Source of the DNA: an uncultured Pseudomonadota bacterium
GTDB lineage: Bacteria; Pseudomonadota; Alphaproteobacteria; Rs-D84
DNA: 64,000 nucleotides
Assembly: GCA_902802115.1 (NCBI GenBank)
Contig: CADCKW010000004.1
Coordinates: 82,896-146,895, forward strand
Reading direction: 5' to 3'
Each line of letters begins with the position of its first letter. The first letter of the stretch is position 1. Below, in pieces: positions 26,204-35,459 of this stretch. The notes under the pieces are model-generated. The model had not been told where the DNA came from and did not search any database. It saw only the letters and a program-made list of their open reading frames with translations. The translations under genes and the position numbers were made by a program.

Positions 26204-27463
26204 ATGAAACGAAATCATATTGCCATTGCTGGCATATTGGCATCTGTATTGGTGACAATGGATGCTGCCTGGGCTGACACCGCAACGGTCATCGCATCAC
26301 AGGCATACGTCGATGCCAAGGTTGGTACAAAACTTAACTCATCTGCATTAAATGCCGGAACATTATCCACAACCAGCACAACAACCGTTCCATCTGAAAA
26401 AACGGTTAATGACGCAATTACAAGCGCGGTTTCCGGTATTGGCTCCCCTGAGGCATCAACATACATTATTGATAATGCCACCAGTGCAAAATCAATTTCA
26501 TCAAACGATACAGACAAGGCTCCATCTGTGCGTGCTGTTAAAAATATGGTTCGTGCATCAACCGCAACTGGCGGTGGTGTTCGCGCTACTGCTTCTGCAT
26601 CTGATGTATTGGTTCCAACCGAAAAGGCTGTCGCAACCGCTTTGGATGGCAAACTCAACAGCGACCTTGTAAATAGTGACACCAATGCTATTGTTGATGG
26701 CCACGCAGAAAAAATCCCGACAAACAACGCCGTCCAAAAGGGTGTTTTATATATCAAAGGTGACGGCATAGCTCGTCGCAGTGCCGCAGCAGACTTGGAT
26801 TCAATAACCGCCGAACAATCTTGGACCACCGCAGCCGGTGCCGACAATTCAATCAAGGCAATACGTGACGGAAAATTAATGGATAACTATGTTCCAACAA
26901 TGGCGGCAGTCGAGGCTCGTGTTAAGGCAATTAATGTTCCTGCGGCCACAGACACAAAATCCGCAACATATAGCTCTACGGCACATACTTTGACTGTGGC
27001 AACATCTGGCGATGGCGCATCAACATCAAAATACGCAACACCCAAACAGGTCGGAAACACCATAACCGATGTTAAAAGTTATATCGATTACAAGGACGGA
27101 TTAAAGGTTGATGCCAATACCGCAATTACCGCATCTGGAACAACCAATAAGATCGTTCAATATGACGCAAAAGGTTTGGTCGTTGCCGGTACTACAGCTG
27201 GGGCATTGGCAACAAAAGATGCTGTTGGTTCTGCTGACATCACTGACCTTAGCATTACTAATGACGACATCAGCAATACTGCCAACATCGCATATACGAA
27301 AATGAACGGCACCCTCAAAGATGTCAATAGTACCAGCGCCGATGCAACATGCACCGCGGCATCACCTTGCGTGCTGACATATTATAAAATCGGTTCAACC
27401 GTTTATTACAAATGGACGAATTTAATCGAAACCGACGGTGTGACCGCATTACCGGCTTCGTAA
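26204..27463 (+). CDS. Secreted surface protein, paralog of 23.5-kb gene
   Basis: Probable surface fibre protein of unknown function. From ATG 26204 (SD AGGAAAGGGAA) the 419-residue product has a signal peptide (MKRNHIAIAGILASVLVTMD, AAWAD), then TATVIASQAYVDAKVG as in the 23.5-kb protein. The body is rich in Thr, Ala, Asn and Ser and probably forms beta or coiled structure. Both paralogs contain DNYVPTMAAVEAR / DYVPTVAAVEARV, then end with the two-Cys module: here CTAASPCVLTYYKIGSTVYY, KWTNLIE. The shared promoter type suggests joint regulation. Confidence 0.7.
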   Translation: MKRNHIAIAGILASVLVTMDAAWADTATVIASQAYVDAKVGTKLNSSALNAGTLSTTSTTTVPSEKTVNDAITSAVSGIGSPEASTYIIDNATSAKSISSNDTDKAPSVRAVKNMVRASTATGGGVRATASASDVLVPTEKAVATALDGKLNSDLVNSDTNAIVDGHAEKIPTNNAVQKGVLYIKGDGIARRSAAADLDSITAEQSWTTAAGADNSIKAIRDGKLMDNYVPTMAAVEARVKAINVPAATDTKSATYSSTAHTLTVATSGDGASTSKYATPKQVGNTITDVKSYIDYKDGLKVDANTAITASGTTNKIVQYDAKGLVVAGTTAGALATKDAVGSADITDLSITNDDISNTANIAYTKMNGTLKDVNSTSADATCTAASPCVLTYYKIGSTVYYKWTNLIETDGVTALPAS

Positions 27464-27488
27464 AAAAACAGAAATACGTTTGTGTATG

Positions 27489-27519
27489 CCCCCATGTCCA
27501 AAAACATGGGGATTTTTTT
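27489..27519 (+). terminator. Terminator of the 26.2-kb surface gene
   Basis: CCCCATGT (27490-27497) and ACATGGGG (27504-27511), then ATTTTTTT. Confidence 0.85.
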
Positions 27520-27528
27520 GAAAAAAAA

Positions 27529-27700
27529 TATCGCCGTCGCCGGCGGTATTTTTCGAATGCCCAGAAAGGAAGGAAAGGAGAAAAAGAAACGGGCATTCTA
27601 AACCAACAAAAAGGCGGGGTCCCAAGGTCCAGAGGAGAGAGAATGTAGGAGGGAGTCTGAATCCCCAGGGCCCCTGTTATCAAATGGATTAATCCCTTTG
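27529..27700 (+). other. Purine-rich, structured gene-free segment
   Basis: No gene between the terminator and 27863. The segment has a hairpin (AATATCGCCG / CGGCGGTATT), an inverted repeat GAATGCCC / GGGCATTC enclosing a run of AAGGAAGGAAAGGAG-like SD sequences, and GGGGTCCC / GGGCCCC further on. GAAAGGAAGGAAAGGAGAAA here is identical to 20 nt of the dnaA leader (minus strand, near 59430). It might be a small RNA or a leader remnant. Confidence 0.35.
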
Positions 27701-27862
27701 ACGAATCGTAATGTAATACATTTTATTTAATTTGTCAAGTGATTTTGTCAAAAAAATTTTGTGGCAATTTTTTATCCCTAAATTCCTGGGAAATCAGCCC
27801 GATTGTCGCCCCACCCAAAACAATGTAAAATTACAGTAAAAATCAACCAAAGGGGAAAAACA

Positions 27863-28090
27863 ATGACACATGACGAAGTCTGGGACGCAATCGAAAAATT
27901 TGCATGCGAACATGGTATGTCTTGTTCTGGATTGGCAAAAAGCAGTGGTCTGGACGCAACAACTTTTAACCGCAGCAAACGTTGGTCAAAATGCGGTCAG
28001 CCACGTTGGCCATCGTCCAACAGTATCGCAAAGATTTTAAGCGCAACCGATACAAACCTGCGCGATTTTACAAAACACATGGACCGCTGA
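27863..28090 (+). CDS. Stand-alone HTH protein, phage-repressor N-domain type
   Basis: Putative DNA-binding regulator. The 75-residue product resembles the HTH N-domain of alphaproteobacterial S24/LexA-like repressors: MTHDEVWDAIEKFACEHGMS, SGLAKSSGLDATTFNRSKRW and RWPSSNSIAKILSATDTNL are the helices and the wing-like loop. No S24 peptidase domain follows; the gene stops after the HTH. An AGGGGAAAAACA ribosome binding site precedes the ATG at 27863. It may be a natural small regulator or a truncated repressor; there is no frameshifted remainder downstream. Confidence 0.75.
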   Translation: MTHDEVWDAIEKFACEHGMSCSGLAKSSGLDATTFNRSKRWSKCGQPRWPSSNSIAKILSATDTNLRDFTKHMDR

Positions 28091-28100
28091 TTACATATAA

Positions 28101-28167
28101 CAGATAACAGAGTCCAGATAACAGTTGCAAAATTATGATTTTTGCATCAACTGAACTCTGTTATCTG
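28101..28167. repeat. Intergenic palindromic repeat, copy 2
   Basis: CAGATAACAGAG (28101-28112) and CTCTGTTATCTG (28156-28167) pair perfectly over 12 bp. CAGAGTCCAGATAACAG is identical to 13368-13384. It lies between convergent genes and could work as a terminator-like element. Confidence 0.6.
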
Positions 28168-28186
28168 TAATCTGCACTATGGAAAA

Positions 28187-29020
28187 TTAAACTGCCTTGA
28201 TAAAAATTTTTGCCCGGTTTGCCGCCGCAATCACCGCATCTTTATCAATAACAAAGCAAGTTTTTGCATTAACAACAATTCCACGCAATTTCGCCGCCGC
28301 AACCGCATTGACCGTATCAACACCAATCGCCGGGATATCAATCCTTAAATCTTGACCGGGTTTTGTCATTTTTGCAAAAACCCCAGATGCGCGCCCGCGT
28401 TTATTTTTACGCATATCAACAACACGTTCCAACATACGCGCGGTTCCTTCGGCTGCCTCTACCGCGATAACCTGATTATCAACAACCACAGACGCACCAA
28501 TATCGGCAACCCCAATTGTATGTGACACATCAACCGCACGTTCAATATTTTTTGCATCTGCCGATGTCGGCTTTACACGCGTCCAAACCCCAGGTTTTTC
28601 AAAAGTCAAATCTGGCGCAATATCTTGGGCCGCAACAATTTCATATCCACGTTTTTCCAATGCCTTGTTAAATGCAACCGCCATAGAATCATACCCCCGT
28701 TGATGTTTTAAAACACTAAGCAATACGCCAATCGACCAAAAATCTGGCCTGATATCAGCCAAATTTACATGTCCCAATGCGCCAACAAACACTAATTTAT
28801 GAATACCGCGTTTTTTACACTCGCGTGCGGCACGACCACCCCCACCCAATCGAATTACCAAATCTGGATTTAATGCCGCATCATAAAAATTCTTTAACCC
28901 AATAACATACACGTCCCACCCGCGTTTGCGCATCGCATCACGCGCCAAAAATGGCAAAGACAATGCGCCTGCAAACAGTGCGACTTTTTTATCTGTAAAT
29001 TTTTCTGTTGTTTTTTTCAT
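28187..29020 (-). CDS. lpxI: UDP-2,3-diacylglucosamine pyrophosphatase LpxI
   Basis: Makes 2,3-diacylglucosamine-1-phosphate in lipid A synthesis; LpxI is the alphaproteobacterial replacement of LpxH. The 277-residue product shows the DUF1009 pattern: N-terminal ALFAGALSLPFLARDAMRKR, LIRLGGGGRAAREC-type segment, the C-terminal VIAVEAAEGTARMLERVVDM and MTKPGQDLRIDIPAIGVDTV. The ATG at 29020 (with AGGA upstream) is preferred to a TTG one codon earlier. It stands alone, away from other lpx genes. Its presence implies lipopolysaccharide or at least lipid A. Confidence 0.9.
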   Translation of the reverse strand: MKKTTEKFTDKKVALFAGALSLPFLARDAMRKRGWDVYVIGLKNFYDAALNPDLVIRLGGGGRAARECKKRGIHKLVFVGALGHVNLADIRPDFWSIGVLLSVLKHQRGYDSMAVAFNKALEKRGYEIVAAQDIAPDLTFEKPGVWTRVKPTSADAKNIERAVDVSHTIGVADIGASVVVDNQVIAVEAAEGTARMLERVVDMRKNKRGRASGVFAKMTKPGQDLRIDIPAIGVDTVNAVAAAKLRGIVVNAKTCFVIDKDAVIAAANRAKIFIKAV

Positions 29021-29102
29021 CAATCATATCCTACGCGTAAAACAACTTGGAATCAACAGAAATTATGTTAGACTTATAAAAAAACACAAAAGGAAATAAC
29101 AC

Positions 29103-30032
29103 ATGTCAAAATGTCCGTTCTTTGGTTTATGCGGTGGTTGCAAATTCGATTTTGATGCAGAAAATTACAAAACCGAAAAATTAAAAACACTGCCAAAAAT
29201 CGATAATATGAACCCGGCAATATGGGGCAAAACCGGCACACGCAGGCGCGCAGATTTTGCCGTCAATCCAAACGCTTTTGGGTTTTATAAAAACGCATCT
29301 CGGGATATTATAAACATAGATAAATGTCCAAACCTGTTGGATTCAATCAATCGTATTATTCCTGATTTGGCAAAATTACCTTGGCAATGCACCGCATCTG
29401 TCCTGGTGACACAATGTGACAACGGAATCGTCGTCAATACCCAAAGTGATGTTCCATATTTTAATCCTGAATTTAAAACCGCTGTTCAAAAATTACCGAA
29501 CGAAATTATTAGATTCACATGGAACGATACAGTTATTCGCAATTACATGAAAGCCAAAATTTCTTTTGATAAAACATCTGTCGATTTTCCAGATTCCGCA
29601 TTTTTACAACCAACCATTGATACAGAAAAATCTATTCGCGATTTGGTTGTGTCCAATGTCGGCGATGCAAAACATGTCGTTGATTTATTCTGTGGAATTG
29701 GAAATTTTACATTTGCAACAAACGCCACCGGATTTGACATTATGGGCATTGGAATAAATCGTGATTTATTCAAAAAACCATTATCATCAAAACAATTAAA
29801 TCAATACGATGCAATAATAATGGACCCACCACGCGCAGGCGCATTATCACAAACCGAACAAATTGCAAAATCAAATGTGAAAACCGTTGTATATGTATCT
29901 TGCAATCCTGGGACATGGAATCGCGATAAAAACATTTTATTACGCGGCGGATACAAATTACAAACCATCACACCAATCGACCAATTTGTCGGCAGTCCCC
30001 ATTGGGAAATATTTTCTGTATTTAAAAAGTAA
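29103..30032 (+). CDS. 23S rRNA (uracil-C5)-methyltransferase, RlmC/RlmD type
   Basis: S-adenosylmethionine-dependent methylation of a uracil in 23S rRNA (m5U747 or m5U1939). The 309-residue product carries a [4Fe-4S] set, C4-x5-C10-x2-C13 (CPFFGLCGGC) and C75 (IDKCPNL), the SAM motif VVDLFCGIGNFTF, DPPRAG and the catalytic SCNPGTWNRD. The TRAM domain common in RlmD is absent, so the protein is short and RlmC-like. SD AAAGGAAAT precedes the ATG. Exact target cannot be told. Confidence 0.88.
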   Translation: MSKCPFFGLCGGCKFDFDAENYKTEKLKTLPKIDNMNPAIWGKTGTRRRADFAVNPNAFGFYKNASRDIINIDKCPNLLDSINRIIPDLAKLPWQCTASVLVTQCDNGIVVNTQSDVPYFNPEFKTAVQKLPNEIIRFTWNDTVIRNYMKAKISFDKTSVDFPDSAFLQPTIDTEKSIRDLVVSNVGDAKHVVDLFCGIGNFTFATNATGFDIMGIGINRDLFKKPLSSKQLNQYDAIIMDPPRAGALSQTEQIAKSNVKTVVYVSCNPGTWNRDKNILLRGGYKLQTITPIDQFVGSPHWEIFSVFKK

Positions 30033-30036
30033 AAAC

Positions 30037-30066
30037 AAAGGGCTTAAAAAAGCCCTTTACTTTATT
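30037..30066. terminator. Bidirectional terminator
   Basis: AAAGGGCT (30037-30044) and AGCCCTTT (30051-30058) between convergent genes, with flanking A/T runs. Confidence 0.75.
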
Positions 30067-32835
30067 TTAATGCACAACACCATCGCCATCAACAATCTTC
30101 ACAGATTGCCACACAGGCGTTTTATTATCACCACTGCCACTGACACTCAATAAATATAAACCTTCATCTGGCCATATATTCGCCAAACTGGCATTGATAT
30201 TATTTTCAATGGTTCGTGCCAAATTATCTATATAAACCTTGTTATAGTAATTATCTGTCAAATAAGCCTTTTTAACATATAACGGTAATTCAACAGCGGT
30301 CAAATCCAAACTATGCCATACCTGGACACGATTACCATTGTCCTCGGTTTCATATTCGTCCAAATAGCGCCATTGTAATTTTCCGTCAAACACACGCATT
30401 TCACTTGTTCTGGAACTATCGCCTTCCATAGACAAATACGAACGCAACCCAGCCATATCAACAGCAATTTCACCGGTTTGTTCATTTAATATGATATAAC
30501 CTTCTTCGGCCGGGGTCAGTTTTATTTGTTTGCCAGCCAAATCCCTGTCAATACGTTCAACAACCGTTGCCAACGCAGATTCCGTCACATATCCGTCCAG
30601 CAAAGATTTCAAATCATAAACAGTCGTCCATTTTTTTACATCTGTTGCCGCACCGGTTTCCGCATCTGTTTCAAACTCGTTCATATAACGCCACTGCAAA
30701 ACACCATTATCAACACGAATTTCCGCCGTTTTCAAACTATCGATACCCAGAGCATTTTTCAAATCATCAAATTTGATACCGATTTCTTCACCACCACCAT
30801 CAACAGATGTAATGGCAATAAATCCGTCTGGGGACTCGGTCAATTTAACCTGCTTTTTAGCCAATTCTGTATCAACATATGTTTTCAACGCATAGTCTTG
30901 CAGTTGTGTCGATAACGCACTATTCGTCACATAATCATTTAATGTCGTGGTCAAAGATGTATTATCAACATAATTTTCCAATTTACCATCAATTAGACCA
31001 CCAATATCAACCGAAACATCTGTCCATTTTTTTGTTGTGCCGTCTGGTTCAAATTCATTTAAATACCGCCAGCGCAATTTACCTGCATCGGTAATTTCCA
31101 TTTCGATTTTTTCTGCCGCATCTGGAATATTTAGTGCGTTTTTCAAATCTTGTAATTTTAATCCAATCACATCATTATTGATTGTGATAAAACCACCCGC
31201 GTCCGCAGATAAAGTTTTTTGATAATCATTCAATGTATTTTGGAAAACCGTTTCTGTCACATAGTTGGCCAATTTATTATCTATCAAAGTATTAATATTG
31301 TTTGATACATTAACCCACTTTTTTGTTGTGCCATCAATTTCAAAAGAATCCAAATACCGCCAGCGCAACAAACCACCATCTGTGATTTCCATTTCGATAT
31401 CGCGTTGGGCATCTGGAATTTCCAAAGCATTTTTCAAATCTTGGAACTTTATACCAATTTTATTATTATTAATTTGCAAATATCCATTTTCATCGGCCGT
31501 CAAAGCCCCCTGTAATCCTGCCAATTCCGAACGCAATACATATCCGCTTAAATCAACAAAATCACTGACCTTTTGATTTGTTTGATGCCATGCCGTATCC
31601 CCAACATAACGCCATTTAATTTTACCATCATCTGTAAAATCAATTTCAACTTCGCGTTCTTGCGGAATATTCAAAGCATTTTTTAATTCAGCAAATTTAA
31701 CACCAATTTTATTATCTACAATTTCGATATATTTATCACTTGCGGCCTCTAAATTGCCTTGCAATCCCGCCAATTCGCTTTTCTTGACATAATCTTCCAG
31801 TATTGCCAACTGAACATATCCGTCCAGATTTCTGCGCATCAATGCATCGATATCAGCGGTTGTCCATTTTTTCGTCACACCGTCTTGTTCAAAATCGTCC
31901 GTATAACGCCACTGCAATTTACCATCTTGGGTAAATTGAATTTCAGATTGTTGTGCATTGGATATACCCAAATCGGCCTTTAACTTATTAAACTTGATAT
32001 CAATTGTACCAACCTGATTATCAATCGCGATATAACCTTCATCTGTGGTTGTAAGTTTTCCTTGCTTGCCCGCCAAAGCCTCACTCAATGAAACATTTTC
32101 ATTTGCCAAATCATATTCTTTTAAAACAGTTCCCAAATCAACAATTAACTGTTTTTCATCAACACAACCATCACCTGTATTGTTGGCATAACACCACCAC
32201 AATTTATAATCTTCGTCTATTTCCGTCAGTAAATCTTTTTGTGTTCCCAATGCATCTTGCAAATCATGTTTCAAAGCATTTATATCAATAGAAATTACAT
32301 TATTATCGTCCCCAGAAATATCGATGTATTCACCATCGCCAACAATCAAAGTATTTTGTTTATCAACCTTTAATCCATCAACAGAAGTTTGCAATCTGTC
32401 AATTTGATTTTGCAAATTATCCAAATCGACATTTGAAGTTCCACCCCCAGATGTTCCACCGCCTGTTGGTGTTGGCTTTGTTGAATGAGACAAATTCAAA
32501 TATTTACCAATAGACAAACGCGAAGATGCAGAATCCGCAACCCCAGACGATGTTCCACCGGCATTTGACAGTCCTGAATAACTTTGTGATGATGTTGCCG
32601 ACGCAACCTGGGTTGGATTAGAAAATCGCAACGACGACCCACGTGTTGATTGCGACACCGCCGTTGTTGTTGTGGCTGTTGGGCTTTTTAATTCTGTCGA
32701 TGTGCCAGATGCCCCCACCATTGTATTTCCCCCAGACCCCAAAATACGAACCGCCGAAAACGCAGATGATGAATACACCAACATACATGCGATGCTTGTT
32801 AAAAAGGTTAAACAAAATCCATTTCTTTTTTTCAT
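30067..32835 (-). CDS. Secreted tandem-repeat adhesin-like protein
   Basis: Probable large surface or fibre protein; function unknown. The 922-residue product has a signal peptide (MKKRNGFCLTFLTSIACMLV, SSSAFSA), a Ser/Thr/Gly-rich linker up to about residue 130, a coiled-coil-prone stretch (LDNLQNQIDRLQTSVDGL), and about seven repeats of roughly 100 residues. Each repeat has a G-[YF]-I-x-I-x-N-x-x-G segment, a FxxLKNALNI-like helix and an LxWRY-x-(D/N) segment. The first repeat is degenerate (LWWCYANN). The C-terminus is PDEGLYLLSVSGSGDNKTPV, WQSVKI. It lies 17 bp downstream of an outer-membrane gene, suggesting export or display together. Confidence 0.75.
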   Translation of the reverse strand: MKKRNGFCLTFLTSIACMLVYSSSAFSAVRILGSGGNTMVGASGTSTELKSPTATTTTAVSQSTRGSSLRFSNPTQVASATSSQSYSGLSNAGGTSSGVADSASSRLSIGKYLNLSHSTKPTPTGGGTSGGGTSNVDLDNLQNQIDRLQTSVDGLKVDKQNTLIVGDGEYIDISGDDNNVISIDINALKHDLQDALGTQKDLLTEIDEDYKLWWCYANNTGDGCVDEKQLIVDLGTVLKEYDLANENVSLSEALAGKQGKLTTTDEGYIAIDNQVGTIDIKFNKLKADLGISNAQQSEIQFTQDGKLQWRYTDDFEQDGVTKKWTTADIDALMRRNLDGYVQLAILEDYVKKSELAGLQGNLEAASDKYIEIVDNKIGVKFAELKNALNIPQEREVEIDFTDDGKIKWRYVGDTAWHQTNQKVSDFVDLSGYVLRSELAGLQGALTADENGYLQINNNKIGIKFQDLKNALEIPDAQRDIEMEITDGGLLRWRYLDSFEIDGTTKKWVNVSNNINTLIDNKLANYVTETVFQNTLNDYQKTLSADAGGFITINNDVIGLKLQDLKNALNIPDAAEKIEMEITDAGKLRWRYLNEFEPDGTTKKWTDVSVDIGGLIDGKLENYVDNTSLTTTLNDYVTNSALSTQLQDYALKTYVDTELAKKQVKLTESPDGFIAITSVDGGGEEIGIKFDDLKNALGIDSLKTAEIRVDNGVLQWRYMNEFETDAETGAATDVKKWTTVYDLKSLLDGYVTESALATVVERIDRDLAGKQIKLTPAEEGYIILNEQTGEIAVDMAGLRSYLSMEGDSSRTSEMRVFDGKLQWRYLDEYETEDNGNRVQVWHSLDLTAVELPLYVKKAYLTDNYYNKVYIDNLARTIENNINASLANIWPDEGLYLLSVSGSGDNKTPVWQSVKIVDGDGVVH

Positions 32836-32852
32836 CTCATCTGCCCATTTGT

Positions 32853-33707
32853 TTAAAAACTAACTCTCAACCCAACAGAAAAAGCATTTTCCAACACCAA
32901 TCCGCTGGTAATTTTCAACGAAAAATCCCGATAATTTCCGTCGTTATATTGATCCCACAAAAACGTGCGTGATATTTCTGGACCTTGGATTCCAGACAAC
33001 CGATACCGCAAATCAATATGCATATTATTACCAAAACGAAACGCGTATCCGGCGGCAACACCGACCTTGAACAAATTATCTGTATATTTCGCCCCAGATG
33101 TAGAATTTTGGAACAACAAACCATCAATTGTGACATTGGAACGAACAATCCCCAGTCCCCCGCCCAGATAAAACCCAGAATCAAAATCATAATACGCATT
33201 TGCCATCAAATAAGGCATAGACAAAGTATATGTTGCGGCCTCGTCATAATCTTCGAATTCTTTGGTCAAACCCAATTCCAGGTCCATGCGCCAGTTTTTA
33301 GACAAATACACACCCAACGCGACATTTCCACCAAACACAGTTTCCCCAGAATATTCATCTTGACTGAACAATAAATCTGTCCCCGCATAATTAGAATTAT
33401 AATCATTTTTCCAATTCCAAATATTCATTGCCAGATTTCCAGCCAAATAAACATTATATCCTGCATCGTTGTCTTGGTTTTTAAATGTATTTGATTTAGT
33501 CTTCTTTACAACCACCGGGTTTTCAACCTTTTCAGCCTTTTTCACAACCCCTGATTTTCGAAAATCACGTGATAAAATGACGACATCATCGCATGGACGA
33601 TTATCACATGCGCATGGATTTGCCGGCACATAAATCATCGTCCCGAACGCAGTTATCGGTGCAAAACAGGCAAGATACAGCACAAAAGCAATCTTTTTAA
33701 ATAACAT
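32853..33707 (-). CDS. Outer-membrane barrel protein, partner of repeat adhesin
   Basis: Probable outer-membrane beta-barrel of OmpA/P44-like size. The 284-residue product begins with a signal peptide (MLFKKIAFVLYLACFAPITA), an N-terminal periplasmic Cys segment (NPCACDNRPCDD), a Lys/Val-rich linker (VVKKTKS), then alternating strands such as VGVAAGYAFRFGNNMHIDLR and terminal NAFSVGLRVSF ending in Phe. The barrel covers roughly residues 85-284. It is the first gene of a two-gene operon with the repeat adhesin 17 bp downstream. It has its own promoter (33729-33757). Whether it carries the adhesin out is speculation. Confidence 0.75.
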   Translation of the reverse strand: MLFKKIAFVLYLACFAPITAFGTMIYVPANPCACDNRPCDDVVILSRDFRKSGVVKKAEKVENPVVVKKTKSNTFKNQDNDAGYNVYLAGNLAMNIWNWKNDYNSNYAGTDLLFSQDEYSGETVFGGNVALGVYLSKNWRMDLELGLTKEFEDYDEAATYTLSMPYLMANAYYDFDSGFYLGGGLGIVRSNVTIDGLLFQNSTSGAKYTDNLFKVGVAAGYAFRFGNNMHIDLRYRLSGIQGPEISRTFLWDQYNDGNYRDFSLKITSGLVLENAFSVGLRVSF

Positions 33708-33728
33708 TTCCTTCCATTTATCTTTATA

Positions 33729-33757
33729 ATTTTATCACAAATTCAATTTTTTTCCAA
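33729..33757 (-). promoter_or_regulatory. Promoter of OMP-adhesin operon
   Basis: Minus-strand TTGGAA (33757-33752) and TAAAAT (33734-33729), 17-bp spacer, 22 bp before the ATG at 33707. Confidence 0.55.
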
Positions 33758-33795
33758 ACCATAAAACACACAATTTTATAAAAGATTTTTATTAT

Positions 33796-33824
33796 TTGAC
33801 CAAACTATATTTTTTTTCTAAGAT
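33796..33824 (+). promoter_or_regulatory. Promoter of ftsE, leaderless
   Basis: TTGACC (33796-33801) and TAAGAT (33819-33824), 17-bp spacer. The ATG at 33835 begins ten bases after the -10 box. No Shine-Dalgarno is seen in that interval. Confidence 0.65.
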
Positions 33825-33834
33825 ACCACCTGAA

Positions 33835-34623
33835 ATGGAAGAAAAAACATCATCTATATCTTTAACAAATGTGGCGGCATCATATGATAATGGTGCTGAT
33901 GTCTTGACAGATGTATCATTTAACATCACCGGTGGCGCGATTTATTTCCTGACCGGCGCATCTGGTGCGGGCAAAACGACTTTGTTGCGTTTGATTTACC
34001 AATTACACAAACCAAAATCCGGTCAAATAAAATTATTTGGTAAAATCACAAACGATATGACGCGCGATGAAATTACCGAAATCCGCAAAAAAATGGCGAT
34101 TGTATTCCAAGAATATTCTTTACTATCGCATTTAACGGTATTTGATAATGTGGCTTTGCCATTACGTGTTCGCAATATGCCTGAAAATAAAATAAAAAAA
34201 CTGGTACCAAAGGTTTTAGATTGGGTTGGACTGGGTAAATATGCGGACGAAAAACCATTGGCACTCAGTGGTGGCCAACAACAACGTGTATCGGTTGCGC
34301 GCGCGATTATTGTTCAACCGTCTATATTATTGGCTGACGAACCAACCGGCAATCTGGACGATGAAAACGCATCACGTTTAATGGATTTGTTTATCCAGAT
34401 GAATAAAATGTTTGGCACAACAATAATATTGGCAACACACAGTCGCCGCTTAATCGAAACATATAAATTTCCGGTAATTCACATTGAAAATCATCATGTT
34501 GGATTTGTGACCAATCAATCTGCATCTGGGGATACACCAAAAAAATTATGGAAGGGTCCTGCCCCAAAAAATTATTTCAGTGAATTATCAAAACAATTTG
34601 ACGACATTGGGAATATGCAATGA
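33835..34623 (+). CDS. ftsE: Cell-division ABC transporter ATPase FtsE
   Basis: ATPase partner of FtsX; the pair sits at the division site and in many bacteria activates peptidoglycan hydrolases. The 262-residue product has Walker A GASGAGKT (41-48), Q-loop FQEYSLL, the ABC signature LSGGQQQRVSVARAI, Walker B ILLADEPTGNLD and the switch His in ATHSRR. A C-terminal extension of about 40 residues follows the ABC core. It overlaps ftsX by ATGA. The chosen ATG 33835 is preferred to an upstream start on promoter grounds. Confidence 0.9.
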   Translation: MEEKTSSISLTNVAASYDNGADVLTDVSFNITGGAIYFLTGASGAGKTTLLRLIYQLHKPKSGQIKLFGKITNDMTRDEITEIRKKMAIVFQEYSLLSHLTVFDNVALPLRVRNMPENKIKKLVPKVLDWVGLGKYADEKPLALSGGQQQRVSVARAIIVQPSILLADEPTGNLDDENASRLMDLFIQMNKMFGTTIILATHSRRLIETYKFPVIHIENHHVGFVTNQSASGDTPKKLWKGPAPKNYFSELSKQFDDIGNMQ

Positions 34624-35459
34624 AACAGAAACCGATTGTTTTTTCGCTTATCCGCGAACAGAGTACATTTATGACGGCAATTATGTCGGTTTTGACATTT
34701 TTATCTGTTTTGACTTTGGGAATTGCAATAATGATTGGGACGGGCGCAATTCGTATGAATACATCATGGGATTTGTTTGCAACGGTCCAAACAACCGATG
34801 AAAATGACGCACCAAAAATTCGCGAAATTTTATCACAAAACGCATCAAAAATAGAATCTTCAAACGAAATATCAAATGCCCAGATGACTGATTTAATGTC
34901 GCCATGGGTATCGGGTGGTTCTGCATTACAAAAATACCTGCCCAAAATGTGGGAGGTTAAATTCAAAACCACCGCCGATTTAAAATCTGTCCAACAACAA
35001 ATCAGTCCATACGCAAAATTCCTGACCCACAAAAACGCATTGCAAAACCCTATTCGCGCAGGTTGGTATTTGATTGCGATTTGTGCATTGGTATTGGCTG
35101 TATCATTGGGGTCTATAACCGTATGTGTATCGTATATTGCGCACAATACGGCAATGTTGCACAAACGCGAATTGGAAATATTAAATCAAATCGGTGCCAG
35201 TGATGCTTTTGTTGCGAAACAAATGCAAATCATTGTCGCCCGGATTTGCACACGTGCAACAATATTTGGATTTATAATTGCCCTGCCATTTTTATTTTTA
35301 ATCTTGTCGGCATCACATTCGGCACGTGTTGGTTTAATGGCAATGATGGATATAAATATATTCGGTTGGATATTATTGATTTTATTACCGGTTGCAATTA
35401 CGATTTTTGCGACACATATTACAAAACACACAACAAAAAACATTTTAAAAAACAGTTAA
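34620..35459 (+). CDS. ftsX: FtsX-like permease
   Basis: Membrane subunit of the FtsEX complex. The 279-residue product has an N-terminal membrane helix (AIMSVLTFLSVLTLGIAIMI), a periplasmic domain at roughly residues 45-130, and three further helices (WYLIAICALVLAVSLGSITV, IFGFIIALPFLFLILSA, IFGWILLILLPVAITIFATH), the usual 1+3 layout. The conserved cytoplasmic ELEILNQIGAS is present. It overlaps ftsE by four bases (ATGA) and abuts the next gene (TAA|ATG), so the four genes are translationally coupled. Confidence 0.87.
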   Translation: MKQKPIVFSLIREQSTFMTAIMSVLTFLSVLTLGIAIMIGTGAIRMNTSWDLFATVQTTDENDAPKIREILSQNASKIESSNEISNAQMTDLMSPWVSGGSALQKYLPKMWEVKFKTTADLKSVQQQISPYAKFLTHKNALQNPIRAGWYLIAICALVLAVSLGSITVCVSYIAHNTAMLHKRELEILNQIGASDAFVAKQMQIIVARICTRATIFGFIIALPFLFLILSASHSARVGLMAMMDINIFGWILLILLPVAITIFATHITKHTTKNILKNS

